Counted from the stretch's first letter, positions 22,036-33,784 are shown. The stretch is DNA of 64,000 bases from Rhabditoides inermis (GCA_963966185.1 CAWZYM010000236.1:1-64000); one strand, 5' to 3'. Notes: generated by a model from the letters alone, not told the origin. Translations and numbers: made by a program.

Positions 22036-23094
22036 AGGGGAAACGTGTAGTGTTGATTATTTCTGTGAATTTTTGTTGAGTTTGTGTTCGGAAAGTTGTT
22101 GCATTTGTGTTTGTTAATAAAAGCATAAATTATGTCCGTGGTTTATATACCTTTTTCTGTTTTATTCTATATACGATCAGGAAGTGGTCGTTATTTGTTT
22201 TTTATGTGGGAGTGAAAATAATGTTGTTTGTCGTATATACCAAATTGCTATTGCTATGCGATCATTCATTCTCTTCGAAGTGGCTCGCATTCATCACTCA
22301 TTTCAGAGCATGCGCTCTCGGTGCGGTCATAGCGTTGAGGTAAGTTAGTTGTCTCGGGTGCTCACGGCCCGAGCTCGATTCCCCTCGTGGGCGGAGTTTT
22401 TGCCAGCCTCTCGCACTAGTTGGCACACTGCCAATTGGTCGCATTCTCTCCGCCCCAACGCCCCGCCCACTCCCGCAGACACGCGTTTTCCATTGTTCGA
22501 GTGCGCGAGTGACGAGCCGTGATCCACACACACACTCGGGTTCCAATGAGCACTCCGAGATATACATGATTATGAAACCAGAACATGTCCTTATCGGAAA
22601 GACGCAGTCGTTTGGGCCGGCGCTGATGCATGGAGGAGGCGCGTGACCACATGAGTAAAGTGCAAAACAACATCTGGTCTGTGAATGAGCGCTCTAGAAC
22701 TAGTCGCAGAAATGAACCGCAGAAATTAATTTTACATTACATTACTGGAAACAATCTGAAAGCATTCACTGATCGGATAACGGCGAGCGAGGAGGTTGAC
22801 CGAACGAAATCAATGCGCACAAAACAACAGCCAAAATAGCGGTTGAGTGGTCGAGTTGGAAGAGTATACTTGTGCGCTCCGAAAAATAAAAGCTATTTAC
22901 GTGCTCTGGTAGTGAATGGCGGTAATTCAAAAATATATTTCGCAATTCCTCCTAATTCCGTCAATTTTTATTGCCGGTTTATCGCAGTTCCCTCGCTCGT
23001 CGATCTTCATTTTCCTTTTCGACTTGTTCATGCTTTTCTTCTTTCTTTTATTTTGTTTTTTTTTATTACAATTCTGAGTGTATAATACTTCTGC
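22036..23094. other. Intergenic region, no gene seen
   Basis: After the poly(A) signal near 22115 there is about 950 bp without a supported exon. A short tRNA-like piece (CGAGCTCGATTCCCC, near 22370) is present, but I cannot fold a complete tRNA around it. Confidence 0.5.
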
Positions 23095-23106
23095 ATGTCA
23101 GTGAAG

Positions 23107-25213
23107 ATGGATTTCTTGGCAAATATGAAAGCTGAAATGGCCCGAAAAAGGAAGCAAGTGGCTGATGTTGAAATCGAGGTTTGTAATCGTTTAAATATAT
23201 GATTATTTTATATTATGTGTTTCAGGTTGATGGCAAGAAATACTTCAAGCGTGGAGATCTCGCTGCGAAAAACGAGCGCGCCTACCTGGAGCGCATGCGC
23301 ATGAAGGAGAAGGACAAGGATGATGCCGTAAGTTGTATTTGTATAACAAGTATTTGTTCATCTAGAATAATGATGATGAAATTGGAGAGAAGAAAGTGAA
23401 GGTGGAACTGAAAGTGAGTTGCATTCCGATTTCCGTGTTCGGTAATGGTTTTGTTTGAGAGCGCGTCCGGCAGTCAGTCTGGACACGACAGCGACTCCGG
23501 CAGGGAGAACACACCAACTGTGGAGAAGAAGGTGAGCGACGACATGTACAGAGTTTGTTATTCCATTCTCACAGGACATCTCGCGACGCGTCGGCGAGCT
23601 GCTGCCCCGTCTGGAGGTGATCACACGATTGCGCTCCCGCGGCAAGCCCATCCGACTATTCGGAGAAACAGACGAAGAGGTGCAAACTATGCCACATTTC
23701 ATACAATTTGTAAGAGCTGTTCGGTATCGGTATTCGCCACATTTACTTTCATGTTTTAGGCGTGTGCGCGTCTTCGCCATCACGAAGTGGAGCAGCCGGA
23801 TGAGAAGGAGGGTCTGAAGAACGACTTCCAGTCGGCCATCGACGATGTTGACAACGAACTCGTCAGGGTGCGTGCGTTGATGGATTGATTTGAAATCATA
23901 TGAATGAGTCGGAAATCATATGAATGAGTCCGCGCATCACACGTCGTTATTATGGATATGTAATATGGGCATGTTTACATGAAATGTTTAGGAAGTTGTG
24001 GAGGGTCGTCAGGAAGACTCGAAGAAACACGACATCGCTGTGCAGGAGACGGCGACATGGGACAAGATATGCGAGGCGGTGCGACAGCTCAAGCCCGGCA
24101 GCAACGGTAGGCCCCCCGACAACTGTGAGGGTGGAACAACATGTTTTGTAATATTGTAATCAAACAAAATCGAGTTATGTTTTTATACTGTGAAGTAACG
24201 GTGTTTGTTTGAGACGACGTAGCAACGGTAGGCCCCCCGACAACTGTGAGGGTGGAACAACATGTTTTGTAATATTGTAATCAAACAAAATCGAGTTATG
24301 TTTTTATACTGTGAAGTAACGGTGTTTGTTTGAGACGACGTCCCTCGCGACTGCGACACGATAGTGATGCTGCTCAAGTACCTCCTCTCTCGCTGGGCCA
24401 AGCAGCTCAACGACAGAGACCCCGTCAGTACGATTCTTCTTCTTCTTTTTTTTGCTTTGTGAATACAATGCGCAGAACGTAGCCTCCTATTGACGGCTAA
24501 AGATTTGAATTCTTGCGCAAAAGACTGTGGCGAGAGGAGAGGGTGCAGACGGCGAGCGCGCGTGTCTCTCCATTCCCCTTTGTGTCTCGCAATAAAGTAG
24601 TCCGCGCGGCCACTGTAACTGTCGTCTATTCTATTTAGATGATTTTTTCTAGAATAACAAAATAGTTACCCTCGTTGTTCATTTCAACATTACAACATTA
24701 CACAAATGCAGGAGGTGAAGAAGTCTGCGAAGGGAGTGCACGTGGCGTCCATCCATCGACAGACGCAGACCAACATGAAGCCACTGATCACGGCGTTCGA
24801 GACACGCAGGGCCAACAACGACATCCGACACCACATGGTCAAGATCATCGTGTAAGTCATCTTGTTCTTTCAATTCAGTACAACTTGCAACTTGTATTAA
24901 TTATGTGTATGTAGATTGCGTTGCGATTTTCGCAAAATGTTTGCATCATTTTCAATGTATGGCATACCTGACATACCCGACTGCGCTCGCACAATCCTCA
25001 TTTGCAGTAAGATTGTGCTGGAAGGCGACTACATCCAAGCGAACAACGCCTACATGGAGATGGCGATCGGAAACGCGCCGTGGCCTGTGGGAGTGACGCG
25101 GTCGGGTCTCCACCAGCGTCCCTCATCCGCCAAGGCATACGTGTCCAACGTCGCCCACGTACTCAACGATGAGACACAGAGAAAGTACATCCAGGGATTC
25201 AAGAGGTGTGTAT

Positions 25214-25247
<34 letters not shown>

Positions 25248-25346
25248 CATATTTTTTTTCATTGCAGGTTGATGACCAAATGCCAGGAGTACCATACTTC
25301 GGATCCCTCTAAGTGTGTCGATTTCGTGAGAGCCGACGATATGTGA
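23107..25346 (+). CDS. PRPF18: Pre-mRNA-splicing factor 18 (Prp18)
   Basis: Exons include 23107-23178, 23226-23327, several short ones to about 24107, about 24333-24423, 24711-24851, 25008-25211 and the last ending at 25346. The N-terminus MDFLANMKAEMARKRK and KKYFKRGDLA match Prp18, as do the PRP4-like motif GKPIRLFGETDEEA, WAKQLNDRDPEVK and the hallmark NAPWPVGVT followed by HVLNDETQRKYIQGFKRL. Prp18 acts with Slu7 in the second catalytic step of splicing, in the nucleus. An in-frame ATG at 23095 would add four residues; 23107 matches the usual start. The intron before RDCDTIVMLL contains a perfect 121-bp duplication that includes both splice sites. The gene is followed 309 bp later by SART3, another spliceosome factor. 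Confidence 0.93.
24100..24341 (+). repeat. Perfect 121-bp tandem duplication across PRPF18 splice sites
   Basis: Positions 24100-24220 and 24221-24341 appear identical. Each copy runs from the exon end AGCAACG|GTAGG (donor) to TTTGAG|ACGACG (acceptor). The junction between copies therefore shows an acceptor and donor only 14 bp apart, around ACGACGTAGCAACG. Confidence 0.95.
25219..25247 (+). repeat. (CT)n polypyrimidine tract in the last PRPF18 intron
   Basis: A pure CT run fills most of the final short intron before the acceptor attgcag. Confidence 0.9.
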
Positions 25347-25654
25347 AAGGCTAGTGAAAAGATATCGTGTGATCTTGTTCTTTCAATACAGTACAACTTG
25401 CATCTTGTTGTCAATTATGTTTATGTGGAGTGCGATGCGATTAGCGCAACATGTATTTGTATCATTTTCAATGTCTGGGATTTGATCTGGTTGAGTTCTT
25501 GTAATAATAAAACAATTTTTCGAAACAATGATAGTGTGTATGCCGATGTCAATACCGTTGTGGATTCGGGTCGAGCTGGGCTCGTTTATTTGTTGTGAGG
25601 GAAATGTAATATGGATTCGGGTCGAGCTTTTGACGATTTATTGGTTGACTTAGG

Positions 25655-26584
25655 ATGTCGTCATCGGATTCTGACGTGGACATGGCTGAGACTGCCGGAG
25701 ACGCAGACTTCGACATGGAAGAGATGGAGGGACTGGAGGAGAAGATACAGGAGGCCAAGCAGGCGGTGCGTCTTCTGCCAAGTGACTGTGGCATTGACCA
25801 TGTGTGCATTCTAGGTGGAGGCGGATCCGTTCAACCCGGACACGCACGCGGCGCTGCTGTCCCTGTTGCGGAAGAACGGGGATCTGGAGGAGTTGGGGGA
25901 GGCTCGCAAGGCCGCCCTCGACACATACCCACTCAAGGCGGAGCAGTGGAAGGAGTGGATCGAGTGAGTACACATAGCAGTCGACTGCTAGTACGGCTAG
26001 AATCTAGTTCTATGAATGATGTTTGAGGGACGAGCGCCTTGCGTGTGCGGGAGAGGATGACGAGGTGCCGCGGGTGGACGCCCTCTTTCAGAAGGCTGTG
26101 TCCGAGACGAGGAGTGCGGCCATGTGGATAGAGTACGTGCAGTGGGCGTGCGGACAAAGCAAGCACATTGCCAGGGAGGTGCGTCGTCCAGCCGAGTATC
26201 GAGCTGACAATTGACGATGCATTTGTAGAAGTTCGAGCTGGCGCTGCAGTCGGTTGGCCTGCGCGTGGACGTGGGAGGCCTGCTGTGGAGTTCGTACCTG
26301 GATGTGGAGGAGGCTCTGCTGGCGGGTGTGGAGGAGGGAGACGAGAAGGAGAAGGAGGCACAGACGGAGAGGGTGCGACAGCTGTACAGGAGGGCCCTCC
26401 GAGTGCCCACCAACGATCTCGCAGAGATTTGGCAGAGATACAACGCATTCGAGGGTGAGTGAGAGAAAACATTTTGTGAGATTGGAAGGCATCGATACAT
26501 GCATTTAGAGAGTGTGGGCAGCGAGCCGCGCGAGGAGATTGTGACGGCGCACGCAGAGGCACACAAGATGATGAAGGTGGGAGG

Positions 26585-26631
<47 letters not shown>

Positions 26632-28960
26632 GATGTGATTGCAGGAGCTGAACGGGTGGGAGACGAAACTGGCGCAGTCGGAGAACTCGATCGATGTGTA
26701 CTACGAGTACCTCCAAGTGGAGATGGGTGCGTGTCTCCCCCTCCTCCTCCCCTCACTGGCCGTTTGTTGCAGGGAAGGGCGACCCTGCCCGTGTGCAGTC
26801 TTTCCTGGAGCGCATCGTCGACGAGCACAGTGGGGACGAGGCGGCGTGGACGCAGTATGGACTGTGGGCGGAGCAGACGCTCAAGGTGCACTCGGTGAGT
26901 GTGGCTGCGTCGAGTGGGTGCGAGACGTGGCGTGTGTGTTGCAGGTGACAGTGGACGTGTACGGGCGCGCCGTGCGCTACTGCTCGCACAGCTGCTCTCT
27001 GTGGCAGGCGACGCTGCTCGCCATGGAGAGGGCAGGCAGGGGAGCGGACGAGGTGAGAGTCGACTCCACTCTCTGCACTCGACACAGAACCTTGCAGTTG
27101 GATTCTGTGTGGCAGACGGCCAAGTCGACGATCGCTTCGGCCGACGACGGACGCGCCCTCTTCCGCACCTACATCTACCTGGTCCGGAGGAGACTCGACG
27201 GCGAGAAGGCCGACATTGCCCCTGTCACTGCACTCTTCGAGGAGGGACAGAAGGTAGAGTAAAAGAAGGAGGTATGGGAGACAATGGCGTTGTTTAGTTG
27301 TTGCGCGGTCTTTTCGCGAACGAGTGGGATCCGCAAGCGCAGTTCCGACGCAACCAGGCATGGTTCCTCTTTCACAGGGCCGGGGACGTCAAGAGGGTGA
27401 GTGCTCCCACTCACACCCCCTGTACTCGCCCTCGTTGTACAGGCGCGTGTCATCTGGGAGGATATTCTGGCATCGGGAGGCGGTCGACTGGCGGAGAGGT
27501 GGCTGGAGGCGGTGCGGCTCGAGAGACAGTTCGGAGACGTGGAACACGCGAGGAGACTGCTCGGAAAGGCACTCAACTCGGTCGCCGATCATCCTTATCA
27601 GGTACGACAAAAGAGGAAGTGGGTCGATGTATGGTGTATTTCAGATCTACGAGTACATTATTCAATTCGAGCGAGAGGAGGGTACTCTGGAACAGATGGA
27701 GAAGGCACTAGAGAAGGTATGCTGAGTGAATCATGTCATAGATTCACCTGTGTATTGTAGGTGAACGCGCAAGCCATGCATCGATCGAGTCGGCCGCAGA
27801 AGGATGAGAAGAACGTGAAGAAGGAGAAGGGAGCGGGAGGAGCAGCGGAGAGAAAGAGGCCTGCTCCAAAGGAGGAGAAGAAGCAGGTAAATGAATTCAT
27901 TCATGTTAATCAGCAGTGAATATATTGTGCAGGTCCCTGCCAAGAAGGCTGCTGTGGCTGCGAAGCCGCTTGCTGTGAAGCAGGATAAGAGGGACTCTGA
28001 CGGGTTCGCGATGCCTTCGATGCCTGCCAAGAAGACAGAGGTCGCTGCTCCTTCGACTGCCGGAGGACAGAAGGCAGAGGGAGGCGAGAACAAGTGGACT
28101 GTGTTCGTATCCAACCTCGACTTCAAGTGCACCGAGGGTCAGATCATGGAGGTGAGTGTGTGCGCGTATCGTTCTATCTACCTCCCCCTTGTCTACAGGT
28201 TCTGGACGGAGTGGTGGAGGTGCGGCTGGTGTACCGAGGCATGAGCAAGCTGCACAAGGGCTTCGGCTTCGTTGAGATGAAGGACGAGGCTGCGATGAAG
28301 GCAGCCCTCGCCAAGGACAGAGTGCCCATCGCCGGCCGTCCCATGCTAGTCTCGGAGAACAACCCAGAGAAGCGAGTCGGATTCAAGTACGAGACGGGGC
28401 TGGAGAACAACAAGCTGTTCGTGCGGAACGTGCACTATGACTGTACTCCGCAGCAGCTCACGGTGGGTTGGAAAGCGAGCAGTTTGATGGGATGAATGAT
28501 GTATGACAATGGTTCAGGACACGTTCTCGCAGTTTGGCGAGGTGAAGGGCGTGCGGATAGTGACACACAAGTCGGGAAAGGCCAAGGTGGGAAGGGAGGG
28601 AGGGAGGGGGGACAGGATGGGAGATGAGTGTGTGTTCAGGGAGTGGCGTACGTGGACATGACAACGGAGGAGGCTGCTAGCAAGGCACTCGCGGCCGAGT
28701 CGATCATCCTGCTGGAGAGGAACCTGTCGGTCGCCCTGTCCAATCCGCCCAAGAAGACAGACTCCGCCCCTGCTTTCCCCGCCCCCGCTGCCGGCGGTCG
28801 CATCGGCCACTCTTCCATGATACAGCTCGCACCCCGCGTCGTCTCTCGAAAGGCCGCACCCAAGGGGGCGGAGTCGGGCAAGGAGGAGAAGAAGGATATG
28901 CCCAAGCAGCCGATGAGCAACGAACAGTTCCGAGCCATGCTCAATGCCGGCAGGAAGTGA
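25655..28960 (+). CDS. SART3: SART3 / Prp24-type U4/U6 snRNP recycling factor
   Basis: A multi-exon gene with ATG at 25655 and stop at 28958-28960. After an acidic N-terminus, about ten HAT (half-a-TPR) helices follow, for example SAAMWIEYVQWACGQ, DVYYEYLQVEMGKGD, WAEQTL...VDVYGRAVRYCSH and RARVIWEDILASGG. A Lys-rich linker (about 27780-28080) precedes two RRMs: the first with WTVFVSNLDFK and KGFGFVEMKDE, the second with KLFVRNVHYD and KGVAYVDMTTE. The C-terminal box MSNEQFRAML corresponds to the conserved LSNxxFRxM end of SART3/Prp24, which contacts LSm proteins. The family reanneals U4 and U6 snRNAs. Introns are 30-80 bp; one (26578-26644) is a (GA)n tract. AATAAA is near 29057. Product and order of domains are clear; a few exon borders are approximate. 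Confidence 0.94.
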
Positions 28961-29438
28961 GCGAGGAACAAGGCATAGGAGAAGAGACTACGTGTTACAT
29001 GATCTTGCATCTTTCCCAGTGTTTGTTGACAGTTTTCCAATGTGATTGTTTACTTTTAATAATAAACAAATGTTTTTGCGACACTTTTCGTTTGATTTAA
29101 CCAACATCATGTGTTCGGAACACTCTAATATCTGGTTTATGTTCTGTGATGAAATATAGTCGACGTGGTCGTTGTTTTGTATTGACTAGACTGGAGTGTG
29201 CAGGCAGTGAGAGAGTGAGTCATCGCAGCGCAGTGAGAGAGAATGTGTGGTCAGGGCGAGCACGTGGAATAGTCTCGATAGCGATCAGCTGATTGGCTGT
29301 GGTCGGCGTGGCGTGTGTATTGTGATGCTGTGCCGTCGCCTTCTGGCGCTGCTCTCTCGCTCTCCCATTCCTCTTCGACCCTCTCTTCCCTCTTATTCCA
29401 AGCTCATATCCCCTGTTCCCCCTGCAAGTGTCTTCGAA
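28961..29438. other. Intergenic, SART3 3' UTR and GGPS1 promoter region
   Basis: It contains the SART3 poly(A) signal near 29057. No gene was found in the remainder. Confidence 0.6.
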
Positions 29439-31094
29439 ATGCGCGCACCGAGAGAGACGAGCGAGATGGTTAGTGTCGTTAGCCATTCATGTCATCGTTG
29501 TCGTGTTTCAGATGGCGTCGTCGTCTTCGATGGACGACGAGCGACATTTGCTCGCCCCATTCGAGTACATCCGAAAGATGCCCGGAAAACAGGTGGGCAT
29601 TCGTTATCACTTAACATCATGTCTTTATTTCCTCTGTCCACCTTGTATCTTTTGTTCTTAATTCTTGTTTTCAGATCCGCAGCAAGTTGTCATTGGCTTT
29701 CAATGAGTGGCTTCATTGCCCGCAAGACAAGCTCGAACATATCATGGGTGCGTGAGTTATTGATTGATCCATTATCGTTTGGTTTGTATTATTAGTCCTT
29801 CATACAATGGTGTGGTCATGGTCCGAGTTGAGTGATGTGGTTGCAGAGATCGTGGAGATGTTGCACAACGCGTCTCTGTTGATCGACGACATCGAAGACT
29901 CTTCCGTCCTCCGTCGCGGTCTCCCCGTCACTCACTCCATATATGGGACACCCAGGACAATCAACTCGGCCAACTATGTGTACTTTGTCGCTCTCGACAA
30001 GTGCTCGAGACTCGGACACGAGACAGCGATCAGCATATTCACCGGTGAGTAGGGAAAGAGAGGAAGGGAGGGAGAGAGAGAAAGATTCCCTTGCAGACTC
30101 CCTTCTGGAGTTGCACCGCGGTCAGGGCAAGGAGCTGTTCTGGCGGGATACGGTCAAGTGTCCGACGGAAGACGAGTACGAGGAGATGGTGGTGCAGAGT
30201 GAGTGGGCGGGGTCAGAGGAGGCGGGGCTTGTATGTGTTCATTTCAGAGACTGGCGGTCTGTTTCTGTTGACTGTGCATCTCATGCAGTTGTTCTCGGAG
30301 CAACCAGGGGACTTCGACCATCTTCTCAGGAACATGGCTCTGTACTTCCAGATCAGGTAAGGAGGGGAGATGGGAGAGAGAGGGGGAGGGAGGGAGGGAG
30401 GGGGAGAGAGAGAGAGAGAGAGAGGAGAGGGGGAGGGAGGGAGTTGCTAGTGTTGCAGGGACGACTACCTGAACCTGTGTAGTGTGGAGATGGCAGCCGC
30501 GAAGACAGTGGCGGAGGATCTGACGGAGGGCAAGTTCAGCTACCCCGTCATCCGCGCCATCCAAGGCGGCAGAGACGACGACGAGGTGCTCAGTGAGTCC
30601 ATCACTACTTGTTCTAATCTAAAAGGTATCCTTGAGGTACTGAGTGAGTGTGATAGCCAACCGAGAGTAATCCATATACGGTGTTGAGACATTCTGCGCC
30701 AGCGCACTCAGGACGTGACGGTGAAGAGATACTGTGTGCGGCTGATCCAGGAGAGGGGCGCGTTTGAGTGAGTGGGGAGGGGGGAATGAGGGTGGACAAT
30801 GAACTGAAAGAGAAGGAGAGGCGGAGAGGACTAGTGCGAGCGGGTGACATTAGAGAGATGACAGTGATTGGGAGATGCGAGTGGTAGTGAGAGGTGGATT
30901 GCAGCGCCACGCTGGCTCGCCTCTCGGCCCTACATGATGATATCGTATCGGATATCGCCCGGTTGGGAGGCAACGCCACTCTCACTCAGGTGAGCGATCG
31001 AAGCACACGAGGCTCGGTATCGTATCCGTTTCAGGTGCTGGCAGCTCTTCAGAAGGACATTGTCCAGTCGTCTACTTGCATCAACTCGGGTTGA
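29439..31094 (+). CDS. GGPS1: Geranylgeranyl diphosphate synthase (type III)
   Basis: A multi-exon gene ending TGA at 31092-31094. Motifs in order: [19 protein letters not shown], the first Asp-rich motif [61 protein letters not shown], the second Asp-rich motif in [13 protein letters not shown] and [14 protein letters not shown]. This matches animal GGPPS, which condenses farnesyl-PP with isopentenyl-PP to give the C20 donor for protein prenylation, in the cytosol. Two starts are possible: 29512 ([12 protein letters not shown]) directly after an acceptor, or 29439 ([10 protein letters not shown]) in an upstream exon that joins in phase 0. I report the longer one. Several introns are GA-rich directly after the donor. 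No missing motif is seen. Confidence 0.92.
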
Positions 31095-31290
31095 GAACAG
31101 CAGTGTTAATAAACGAAACCGGTGGATTCATAATTTATTTATTCTTATTGACTTTCACGTCTGATCTTTCATTTGATTGTATGATTTGTATGCGCTGTTT
31201 TGGATAAAATTTTATTTTCTCTCAAGGACTGTAGTTCCGGACCCGGGTTTTCATCAGTGGTGTGAACAAAATATACAAAACTGTGCTATA

Positions 31291-31964
31291 TAGTGGGCCC
31301 CTTGTTTTCGCGGTAGGGGAATTATCTCTGCCCGAAGAAATGACGCAGACCGATGAGAAAATTATGCAAATGCGCCTCACTCCCAGGATTGCTTTATAAA
31401 GTTGGAAATTACTGTAGTAGGAGAAACAAAATCACAAATGTGCTTTCCTAGAGTTGTAGTGGGGGTCAAGAACCACCTACTGACGAAGTTTGAGCGGTTT
31501 TCAGGAAGCGACTGTGGAGTTATTTAGCGAACTGTGTTAATAAACATACGGAAAACACCTGTTTCACAACATACTATTGTATGAGTAATGAGCCAACTAA
31601 GTCCCTATAGGTGTCGATAGACAACTAGTACTTGATATCGATGGATTTACCGGCTGAATTTTGAGATATGACTTCAATGTAATGAGCATTTTCTTAATTA
31701 TCTCTCCTCTGAGAAACATTTTGCAAAATCTTTGAAAAGAGTTATTTCCATTTTTAAGTTCACGGATACTGTATCCAATGCGCTCATTTGCATGTCATTT
31801 CCATAACCTTCTCGTCACTATTGGGTCAATAGACACCGGTCGACCAATTTTGAGAGTGCGCAATGAACAAAATGTCAACTGTTCCACGCATCAAGTATGC
31901 GCTTGTGCATAAAGAAAGAATGACGATTCGCAACTTGCCTACCGCCAAAACGGGGGACCCACTA
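31291..31964. mobile_element. MITE-like element with TAGTGGG terminal inverted repeats, TA duplication
   Basis: Left end TAGTGGGCCCCTTGTTTTCG and right end (reverse complement) TAGTGGGTCCCCCGTTTTGG match over about 28 bp with a few differences. Both are followed by CGGTAGG-type sequence and flanked by TA at 31289-31290 and 31965-31966. The 674-bp body has no ORF of note and looks old. It lies between GGPS1 and the lipase 3' end. Confidence 0.7.
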
Positions 31965-32034
31965 TATGTAGTCGATACAATCTAACGTGTACGGTTCGTT
32001 GTGTTACAATGTTCACTTTACCGCCAAAAAAGAT

Positions 32035-32106
32035 TAGCAGCGAGTGGTTTCGATTCACCGACCTCTGGGTTATGGGCCCAGCACGCTTCCACTGCGCCAC
32101 GCTGCT
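32035..32106 (-). tRNA. Initiator tRNA-Met (CAT), one T-stem mismatch
   Basis: Read on the minus strand, the 72 nt give a perfect 7-bp acceptor stem (AGCAGCG with CGCTGCT), discriminator A, A1:U72 as in initiators, the A-box TGGCGCAGTGGAAGCG, anticodon arm CTGGG-CCCATAA-CCCAG, and the T-loop ATCGAAA typical of eukaryotic initiator tRNA. The position-53 base is A where G pairs with C61 in normal tRNAs, so the T-stem and the B-box have one mismatch. It could be a working gene with a variant, or a decaying copy. Confidence 0.8.
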
Positions 32107-32155
32107 GCCTAGTGTTCGGTCTCGCAATGGACATGCTACTACGTAGTGTCGAAAT

Positions 32156-32594
32156 CAGAATCAGAATCAGAATATTTATCTCGAATCAAGTAGCACACAA
32201 GATCGATTACGTAAATAACAGTTAGATACGGTAAAATACAGTAATACAATGCCTACTGCGAGTTCCAACAACACGGGTTTCGGTGGTCCCGTGGATGCGT
32301 ACGCGTTGTTGGTGATGCTTGTCATCCCCTGCTTGCGGCTTCTGGGAAAGTTTTTAAAAGATCTCGGCGGCGGAAGATCCGGGCTTCAACGATCGATCGC
32401 GAAGAGACGTCTCCGAGAGTTGCATCGTCTTCGAGGATTCCTCTCCAGTCTCAATGCCGTAGATGTAGAGAGTAGCAAAATCGAGTACCAGTCCAGTTAG
32501 TGTCCTCCGCCGCACAGCATTGTTCAGGGGTCGGGGGAATAACAGGGGAAGGCACGCGACCGTGCGCTGGCAGAGAAATGAGAGGAATGGTATG
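32156..32594 (-). mobile_element. SINE-like retroposon, copy P, with (ATTCTG)n tail
   Basis: The 439-bp element is oriented on the minus strand. Its 3' end (at 32156) is GCTACTTGATTCGAGATAAA followed by TATTCTGATTCTGATTCTG. It is flanked by the 11-bp target duplication AGTGTCGAAAT (32145-32155 and 32595-32605). A second, closely similar copy occupies 54564-54994 in the other orientation. A frame on the plus strand (32249-32500, starting MPTASSNNTGFGG) is antisense to the element and probably fortuitous, though it is shared by both copies. No A/B box is evident, so it may be a 5'-truncated LINE rather than a SINE. Confidence 0.82.
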
Positions 32595-32738
32595 AGTGTC
32601 GAAATGGAAAACGGATATCATGTAATAGATATTGTATAATGTGATGTGTAATCGCATGAGAATGAACAAGAACTATAAATTTCTCTGGCATGTGACAATG
32701 ACTTGTATGGTACACACAATATCTCTTCGTTCCTCGCA

Positions 32739-33632
32739 TCAGTCGGTCTGCGTGCTGGCATCTGCAGTGAGTGGGTGGACTGCCTGGTCTGCGATGCTCA
32801 TATCGCACCCCGCCAGGCCCATTCCCAGAATCATCTGAAGCAGCCGAATGATGGGGGCGGCTGCCGGCGTGACTCACCTTCTCGAAGTAGACGGTGTGTC
32901 CGGTGGGCAGGGAGAGTGTGTCCGCGGCGCAGTCAGGGTCGTCCGCCCGCGTGCACACTCAAACACACAGTGCGTGTTTTGTACAGCTCTGTTTTGTCAC
33001 TCACTCTTGTACGGCGATCCGACTGACATTTCCGATCCGTATGAGACCTGCAGACATTTCTCCTTCTCTCTCACCTCCCTCCTTTCTGTCTACCTGAAAC
33101 CTCCTGTGTCTTGGCGGATCGTCCCTGAGGAAAGGGATAGTGAGGGAGGAGGGCCAGTAGGAGATCGAATCCATCGTCTTCGTCACTCGGAACATCTTCC
33201 ACAGCTGAAGCGGTACTACTCGCATTGAGAAGTGAAATGCCCGCCTACGTATTTCTCGATTCCCTGTGCAAAGTCCTTGTTGCCAATCTTGGGCTCTCCG
33301 ATTGTGATCAGAGTGAGCTTGTCCTGGAATGTTTTGATATGAGAGTGAGTGTGAGAGTGGTGCTTACCCTGGTTGAAATGCCCTCGTTGACAGCTCGCGC
33401 AGCCACCAGAGTGCCCATACAACCGCCCAGAGAGTAGCCAGTGATCGGAAACGAACACGTGCACATCACACACACACGTGACACGGCCGAATCCACTGTC
33501 AAGTCTCACAAACAATTCGTAGTCGGGGTTCTCGTCTTTGAGTTTCTGCAGCTGAGCGCCCAGACCCGCGTCCCACACCGCGTCCGACGCGTCACGGAAA
33601 TACCTGCGAGGATCTCTCTCTCTCTCTCTCTC

Positions 33633-33672
<40 letters not shown>

Positions 33673-33735
33673 TCTCTCTCTCTCCCTTCTCTCTCTCTCC
33701 CTTCTCTCTCTCTCTCCCTTCTCTCTCTCTCTCTC

Positions 33736-33784
<49 letters not shown>

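Noticed and set aside
22340..22400. Possible tRNA gene around CGAGCTCGATTCCCC
   Set aside because: No acceptor or anticodon stem can be formed around the B-box-like stretch.
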